Positions 50,801 through 59,800 of a stretch of DNA of 64,000 bases are shown here, one piece after another. This stretch comes from Eremophila alpestris peregrina (Eukaryota > Chordata > Aves > Passeriformes > Alaudidae), in assembly GCA_009792885.1 (NCBI GenBank), contig WMCF01000015.1, forward strand, positions 14,531,667 to 14,595,666, given 5' to 3'. A program made the translations under genes and the position numbers. Each line of letters opens with the position of its first letter. Position 1 is the stretch's first letter. Under the pieces are notes generated by a model. It was not told the origin of the DNA and made no database searches. It was given only the letters and a program-made list of their open reading frames with translations.

Positions 50801-53800
50801 TGCAAAGTATAGTGTTGTGTTTCCCTTGTTTTATAGCATTATGTCCCCTTGTTGCCATAATTCTATCACCAACGTCTACTCTGACTTCCTAATTAAAATC
50901 TAAGAGACAACAGAATTTCAAACTAAATTCTGGTGCATTAGGGGATCGTAGGATAACATTTTCCTTCTTGAAAAGCTTGAAAATTCAAAACCAAAAGCTC
51001 TTGGCTAGCTTTGACTTTTGTTAACTGGTAAGGCTCAAAACTGTTACAAATGTTCAGATGTTTTCCTGTATCACAAGAACTTTGGTTTTGCCTTTATGCA
51101 CAGTTGCCTGGGTGCTTTTCTTCCATTTTACATGAATAATTCTGATATTCCTCTGACCTTTTTGTGTGTAGCTATGGAATAAAACTATTGTCTAAATGTG
51201 CTCTGTATCTTCTACAAATACGAACACAAATGTCAGCTGGGGGGTGTGCAGTGGGCAATGGACAAGTAAATGAAAAATCTTTCCTCTGAAAAGTGTATCT
51301 AAAATACGGTTTATGCAACATATGCAAGTAGTCAAAAAATACAATCCCACATAATCGGTAGCAAGAACACAATTAAAACCACCAGGCATTTCTCCCCAAA
51401 ATCTAAGAGTTGATTATTGGAGAGATAATGATGAAATTTGCATAGTGGTGGCCACAACTCAAGCATCTTTGCACATTCATGAAGATCCAATTTGTGCCCA
51501 TATTTCTGTTGCCTAATTCAATTCCACTCAGATATAGTGATGTGGTTAAATGACCTAATAGTATCAGTTATAGGAACTAGAAGCACTAATTTTTGTACTC
51601 CTAAAGATGCAGAATTATACTTAATGATAAAAAGTAGATGAAGCAAATCCACAAAAATTCAGTTCAAGCAGTGCGTAAATAATACAAATATAATTGATTA
51701 CAGCTGTGGATTATAATAATTAGTGCTGTGTTATGGACACATCATATTAACTCTTTGAGTTGTAATATTCTTTTAATTATAAACCTGATAATCTGAGCTG
51801 AATCTAAGTCACTTTTAGCTAGCATTTTGTATATGTAACTATAATGACATTTAACTTTTGTCTTAATTGATTAGACAGTCTTTGAAAGGAGACAGTCTGG
51901 AAAACATATTTGCAAGTTCTCTTCCTTCACATAGCTCTGCCATGGCTGAGGTGGCTCACTTTGATTTTGCACAGAAATTGCAGTTCACGTTGGGTGCTTG
52001 TAAGTGCTTCTCCCAAAGTTTCCAATGAGAGGTCCTAAGCAGTATTCCATCAGGTCGCACTGATGTCTTCTTTTTCAGTTGATCTAAAAAGCAAGGTGCA
52101 TTCTATGAGACAGTGTATTTCTAGGGGTTTTCTGCTTTTTCTCAGGATAAGATAAATTGCTCTTGTATCAACATTTTGTCCCCTTAAATATCCACTTCTT
52201 TTGTTCTGAATAGGTATGTGCCCATTGTATTCAAGTGACATTATTTTCTATAGAAAAAAAGTGACATTATTTTCTATAGAAAAAAATTTGTGATCTTTAT
52301 ATGTTGCTTTTTAGAAATGGTTCAGATATTATACATATTCTGGAAAATAACATGCATTAAAAATCAGTATCTTTGTTGTTAGTATTTTAAGAGTTTATAC
52401 TTTTTTTTTTTTTTTTTTTTTTTTTTAAAGTTTTTTTTTTTTTTTTTTTTTTTTTTTTAGTTTAAGTCCCTGTTGTTTTTACCTCTTGGCTGTTTCTTCA
52501 CATCTCATTCCCATTTCTTCTGTGTCTCACCTCTCTGCATTTTCTGTCTCTCTTGTCCTTCTTCTCTGTACTGTCCAAGTGTTGTATTCTGGAGGTGTTA
52601 AAAGTCAGAGAGCAAGAGGAAGAGCAATAGGAAGCAAAAACCCCGTATGGCTTTAAGGATATAATATGAAATACTTGTATTATTTGTCTTGTATTTTTAT
52701 GATTACCTTATGTTTAAGAATTGCTCTCAATGGTTTTTACATTTAGTGAGCCCTGTGCTGACAAAAGCCCAATTATATTGTGGAGCACATCCTGTCATTG
52801 TATCTTAACCTCTTCTTGTGAAAAATCCCCAGTGGTGCATTATGCTTCTGGCTGAAGTGAGAAGCATGGAGCAGTTGCGATTTTATCACTTATATTTTTT
52901 TTTATATTAATAAAATCAATAAAATCAGACTTATAAAATCCTGAAAACAATATCAAGGGATTTTAAAAAATTATAACTTGGCATGTTATTTATCAGAAAT
53001 GTTAGTATAAGTGGAATATACAGCAACAGATGGGCTGCAGATAGCTTAATTAAGTCGATGGTTGTATCCCCATACCCCACAACAATAAAAGGATCATAAA
53101 GATGCTGTGCACAATATTTTCTTGTAACAATTGCTAATGAATGTCACTGCTCTCTTGCCAGTGGATGTAACTAGCTCTGCATTTTCTCTGCAGTTTGCGG
53201 TTATTTCAGAAGTTTGACAACTTCAGGATTCTTGTGTGTGGCGGCGATGGAAGCGTGGGTTGGGTCTTGTCAGAAATTGACAAGCTCAGCTTGCACAAGC
53301 AGGCAAGTGTGCATATTTGCTTTCCTTACCTGGACTGACTAGGCTTAATTTTGTGTGCTTACCTTTTCCTTGACTTGGTTCTTTGTTCTGTCTCTGTGTA
53401 TGGGGCAAACTCAATAGTCACTATTTAGTGGAAGTATTTACTGTTATAAACAGGTTGAATTGTAGCAGAATGAGACACTTTGGCTCAAAGGCTTTAGACA
53501 TCAGCTATGAAATTAGCATTTGCTGATTGAAATAACAAGCATTTGTAACCACTTGTATTTTCTTTCTAGTTTTCAATAGTAGATTTGTTCCTGTGTTGTG
53601 TTTCAGTGTCAGTTAGGAGTGTTACCCCTTGGTACTGGAAATGACCTTGCTCGTGTCCTTGGCTGGGGAGGATCCTGTGATGATGATACACAACTTCCTC
53701 AGATTTTGGAGAAACTAGAACGAGCCAGCACGAAAATGTTAGACAGGTAAACCTAAATGTGCATATGCATCACTCACCCTGAGATTTAAATTGTATTTAT

Positions 53801-56800
53801 TTGGATTTCTGATGGCCTGAAATCCATCTTGGAGACTCGGTTTCTTTTTTAAGTTCAGTTCTTCATCATGAAGGAGGCTGCAGTTGCAATGGGGACAGCT
53901 CTTTAGCCTGCTTTTTCAACTAAAGAATCTGAGGGATGAGTGGTTCATGGAACTGGAAAGTGTGCTGTCCAAACGTGTTCCAAAGTTGTCAGCTTATTGC
54001 ATGGCTGAAGGAGCTGCATAACTGCCTGTTACAAGAAGCTGTGAGCATTAAGAAATTGTGTAGATTCAAAACTGATTTGAGCAATTTTATGGGTGCAATG
54101 CATGCTTATTAAACACCACTAATGGTAGCATCTTTATTTGGAAAACACCTGAGCTCTCTGTCTTTGGATGTGGGGAAAACTCACCTTGTTGTGCTTTCAC
54201 CATTTCCTGAGGCATCAGCTGTTGACAAGATGGGCTAATTGGATCCATGACTAATATTTCTGTTTGAGGCATTTTCTTAGTCAAAAAAATGAGATCTTCC
54301 AACTTCTTGTTTCATGTAATTTTTGCCCATAAGGAAAAGCAGCAATCCCCATTAAAAAAAAAAATCAGAGATGACAATGGTCATGTTGTTCTAGTGGTAG
54401 TCTAGCACTCCTTTTGAAAGGAGTATTTCTTATGTTATTCCTTTCTGTCATGAGTGTTTCTTTTCTTGCTCTAGCGACAAACACTTGAATATCATCATAA
54501 GGAATTTTACTTTAGGTTATTTTTATGAAATAGAGAAAAAAGCATTTTTTAAGCTTTTCTGCAGACTATTTGATTGCTTTACAGCAAAGTAGGTAGAGAA
54601 AATCTTGTTACTGATCCTCAGATTCTGAACAACTTGTAGATTAAATAATGTTTCCCTTTTTCTGTAGTGAAGAAATGCTCTATTTCATTTTTTAGTCTAA
54701 TTTCAGTAGACTTGCTCATCTGCAGTGATTACTTGTTCTTTTCAGCAGGCTTTGAAGGATGTTGTTGCTATTAGTGGTTTCATACTGTCTGTGCTGTCAA
54801 GTGCTGTCCTGTACCAGACAAAAAGAAAAAAAAAGAAAAAAGAAAAAAAAAAAAGAGTCAAGGAAGGCACTTCATCCTTTGCTTTGTTTTCATTCCTGCC
54901 TCCTCTAGTTGAGATGGAAAGCTTATGTCACCTTAAAGATTTTCTTTAGGAAGATGTCTAGTTTCCCTTGACTTCTGCAGTATGTTTACAGAAATTCTTT
55001 TCTAATGTGAAAGTTTTTCTCCTGAAAATCTTTATTGTCTATTTTGAATGTCCCATGATTTTTTCACAAATGAGACTGATAATCAAATCACTAAAAAATA
55101 ATCCGAGCAATAACATGAATTGTTACTTTTAATCTCAATTATTTCATTCATATAGTTTACAGCTACAAATTAAGCTTTTTTTTTTTTTATACATAGCTAT
55201 TCTGTGGTGTGAAAAGGAATTTTCTTTTTGTTATATAGTAGAGAGAGTGTAAAACTAACAGTCTGGAAACTTGTGTTTGTTTTAGGTGGAGTATCATGTC
55301 ATATGAACTGAAATTACCAGCAAAACCTTCTATTCTCCCTGTGACTGCAGAAGAGTCAGAGGAGTGCCAGGTGCACTTTTGTTTTGTTGTTTTGTGTACT
55401 TCATTTGGAGCTTCTGGGATGACAATAGTCATAATTCAAGCATTTGTGTGAAAAATACATGTTTTGTGATCTGCTAACTGAACTGAATTAGGCCTTTTCT
55501 TGCTGTGTATCTCAAGTAAGTAAGGTTTAGAGTTCTATATTATTTATGTAGAAGGAATGAAGGTAAGAAAAAGTGTTCTGAAAAATTTCTTTCTGTATAT
55601 ATATGTATATTTTAATGTGTATTAGAAAGTGTATTTATATAGCATGTTAGACAGGAATGTAATCTAATGTCATACTATTATGTAATATAATACTATATAT
55701 TTTAGATAATTCTTATATATGAGTATATATTATATATAATTTTGTATATAATAGTATAATTAAATGCTGTTAATGTTACTGTGTAATAATATATATAGTA
55801 TGATACTATACATAAATATTTAAAATACATTTTTTAATTTTTAAAAGTAAATGTCTGCTATGCTGAGTTTGGATTAAGCATTGAAAAAACACCCCCAGCA
55901 TTTTGGAGGCAAGGGTTGTATTCCTAAAGAAAAGACAGAAGCGTTTTGCAGCTAGAGTTTGATCAGGTGATATCACTCAACTTTCTCTTTGTTCTTTGAG
56001 AGAGCTCAAAATCCTAAGCATCATCAAAGAAAAGCTTAGTCTGTCTTCCAGACTGGATTTGTTCTTGTACTAGCTGATGAGGTTTCAATTTTGAGAGAGG
56101 GAGATGCTTTAATCAAATTAATTGGCATGAAAATTCTGACTGAAAAGGAGAAAATAATATATTCCCATGAAAATTAATGCATATCAACTGTAGCTCAAAA
56201 GTACTTGAGAAGCCATAATTAATCAGCAGTCTCTTGAACAATTTAATAATTCAGGCTCTTCTAATTGGCAAGGAGGTTATAACCTTTGATGGATTGCTGG
56301 ATATAGAGATGCAAAAAGGCTGGGATTTTAAGGGGGTTGCTTTGCACACAGCTCTGCTTCTGGTGTTAGCAATGCAGATCAAGGCTTTATCGCCCCTAAT
56401 TTTTCAAGACAGTTAAAATTTTCAAGTGTGTCTTCATCATAATTTTGTTCTAGTTATTTCTATCTTTGAAACTTCTTTTTTAGCCTCTTCTGAAAATAGA
56501 AGGAACTGCTTGCTCATATGAAACTTCTTTTTTAGAAAATGTGTTCTGTAGGCTATATTACCTGTCATTACTTCAGTTGGACAAAACCATTTGCTTTTGA
56601 GTAGCCTGTTCAATGTCTATTTTAATTGGGTTTTTCACATTGTTTACTGAGTTAGGCTATTTCAGAAAAAAAAAAAATTACCCTTCTAACAGGTGTTGGA
56701 TTCTACCACAGTTTGAAAAGCAAATGGGAGTTCATATTTGATTCTTTTCTCTTTCCCTTTCCTTCCTCCTGCAGTTTCAGGAGACCAATTCCACTTGGTT

Positions 56801-59800
56801 TCCAGAAATCTTGTACTGATGTTTGAAAAACAGTAATTCATTCTTACAGATCAGACATTTATGTTTTGTTTTCTCCTTTGAAATGAAAACTGATTCAATG
56901 TTGGAGTCCTACAATGAAGGCTGGATTTTAGGAGAAAAACCTGAAGTGGTATATCTGCCTGTTCAAAATCAGAGACAAAAAAGCATGTTAAGAGATTTCA
57001 AGAGATTCTTAAAGGGAGCTGTCAGAACTGCTTTAATTTTTAGCTTTGGATTTGGAATTTTGTTAGAATTTTCTTTTAAAATTGAGGTCTGGATCCAGAG
57101 CTATATTGAGATAGGATATGGTGTGTGAGGATTCATATTTGATGCAGTCCAAATATTTTCTTGAGAATTTTGTAATTTGTAATTTTTAGTGTTTTTGTAA
57201 AGACTTAAGCCCTAAATGTTTTGCTCCTTGAAGATTGGTTTTGATAACATTATATCAGTCTGGCCTTTGTCAGTTGTGGTTCTTGGCAAGTGAGAGCCCA
57301 CCTGACAGTAAAGTGAAAATTGCAGATTATAACTGCAAACTTTAGATTTATTCTTATTCTTATTGAGTAATTTGTTTGCGGAAAGCTTTGCTTATTTTAG
57401 AAGTAAAATATTAAATATTAGGTATTAGATTATAATACTGTAGGTTGTTATAAATCGGAGAAGGTAAATTCTTTTCTGCCTCTCAGACTGATTTTAGCCT
57501 AGAAATAACTTACTGTTTTCTCTACAGGAGAAAAAGAACTGGACCAAGTTCTTAGATGCAGTCTAACTTTGAGTATTAAAAATCTGGTACATAAAATACG
57601 GTATGCACATAGAATCTTTGTGTCAGACACTTGGCCTTGTATTAGATCTGAAATGGAAATCCTGCTATTTTTGAGGTGTTTAAACTCACTACTTGGTGTT
57701 AAACTGCTGGAATTTGTGGTAATTGAAGTATATTTTCTCTCTATTTTCAGATATCTGCTTATGAGGATTCAGTTGCTGCTCATCTTGCAAAAATTCTCAA
57801 TTCTGATCAGCATTCTGTTGTCATATCCTCTGCCAAGTGAGTCAATCAGTTTTATGTACGATGTGGGGGATAAATTCCCGGTGTAACATCATCACCATAA
57901 TAGCATTCTGTCTAAGCCTGATTTTTTTTATGGATGGCCAACTGGCTTGGCTTAATATATCTTGATTTATATCTTTTAGAGTGGATGTTATTTTTGGCAA
58001 AATTTTTAGATGGTACGGTTGTAATGGATGGCTTAATACTAAATCAAAAAAATAATTGCTCATTATCTACATAAAATGATGTTAAATAATTCCAGATCAG
58101 TACACAGCCTAAATACTAAACTTACTGTTACTAATGCAAAGATGCGATCTACTTCACACTGCATTTCTTCTGGCTATTTTTTGTAATGCAGATGTTTAGG
58201 GGACAAACAATTTCACCAGTGTGAAGCAGAACTTTAGCTCAGGTAGCTTTGTTGTAGCCCTGTCTAAATCAGTTCAATCAATACTGATCCATGACATTAA
58301 TGGGATTTTTCCCCAAACTGAAACATTTTGAATTTGGCTAATCATGGACGTCATCTGAAATCAGAACTGTATACATTTTCTATGAAAAACATCTTCTGTT
58401 TTTCAATATGCAAAAGACCAGTCATAGAATCTTCAAAAATACAGCTGAGTATCATTACATCTTCTTTTTTTCTCAGAAAATCAAGTTAACAAAATTTCAT
58501 TTTTAAGCTATACATAGCACATGTAGAAAATTAAACCACTGGATATTATTAACTCCAGATTCTAAACTGGTTCTGTACCTTGTTAGAGCTGTTTAATTTC
58601 TGTCAGAAAAATGTCAACCAAATGAACAGTACTAAGCAATTATCCTCACCTCATTAGTAAGTTTGCAGTCTGTCTGCAGTGCAGGTAACAAGAACCAAGT
58701 CTTTTTCTGATTTACACAGTGAAAATTCGTTGCAGCCACTCTTGTGTGTACAGATAAGCTTCAGGCTCAATTGAAAAGCATGAGCTGTGCAATGGGATGT
58801 GTGTGGCCATATGCTTTCATCTAAGAAGTGCTCCCTTAAAGTCAGTAGATTTTCTCCATGGTTTTTAAGCTCCAACTTTGCATGGAAATTTGCATGAGTG
58901 TGTTTGAAGTTACCAAAGTGAATGCAAGTTTGCTAAGTCCTCTTGTAGGGAAGGTGTACAAGCAAGGGAGTGGATAAAATTAGATATGTTTATTTCAGAT
59001 AAGAGGCCTAGATACAATGTATGCCAGGGCTTAAGTGAAAGAGTTTTTGTTTTAAAGCTTATCACTTCAATTTTGGAGGCTGTGGAAAAGAGTGTCATCT
59101 GATTTGCAAGTATGATCGCGGAGTTCAGTTTCCAGTAAGAATGATTTATACCAGTGTACATATAAATAAATTGCCATAAAAATTTAGGATTCAAAACATA
59201 TCTATTTTATTTCATTTGTTTTCTTCCCTCTCCTTTTTTTATCTGAAGAATATTATGTGAAACTGTAAAGGACTTTGTTGCCAAAATAGGGAAGACTTAC
59301 GAGAAACCAATGGAAAATGCAGAGGAAGCTGATGCCATGGCCATTAAAGTAAGATTATGACTATGTTCAGGTTTAAAGTTGTTGGGTTCTTAAAGTTTAA
59401 AGCTCATGGCTATTTAATTTTCACATTGCTCTAGAATGCCCAGTGACTTCAAAATTCTTCTCTTCTTATTGCATAGAGTTGATTATGTCCAAACCATCTT
59501 CGAACTCTGAGATCTCTTTAAACTGTTTATACTTTCTTTCTTCATAAAGGATAAAGTTCATGGTAGCATACATGGAGATAAAAGGATTTTTTTTTGGTAT
59601 TAGTTATACTTCCAGGGATTAGGTTAGCTACAGGAAAACAGTGGGATAATGAAGAGCCTGCTGTGAGAATGAAGAGGAGACAGACCACAATGTTAAAAAT
59701 AGTGGTTTAAGCTGCAAAATGCAGAGATCATGTTGCAAAAACATTGGGAAAGAAAACAACAGAAGGATTTGCTATGAGACACAAAATTTACATGAGCTGA

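Larger units (their letters stand above)
50753..53193 (+). other. DGKH intron inside catalytic domain (2.4 kb)
   Basis: GT-AG (gtaatg ... ctctgcag). Contains the 26-bp tandem duplication and the double poly-T tract, listed separately; otherwise no recognised element. Confidence 0.88.
55371..57750 (+). other. DGKH intron after catalytic domain (2.4 kb)
   Basis: GT-AG with a weak donor (gtgcac ... ctattttcag). Holds the AT-rich island at 55590-55835 and a pair of 16-bp direct repeats (56468-56483, 56520-56535); otherwise no recognised element. Confidence 0.87.
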
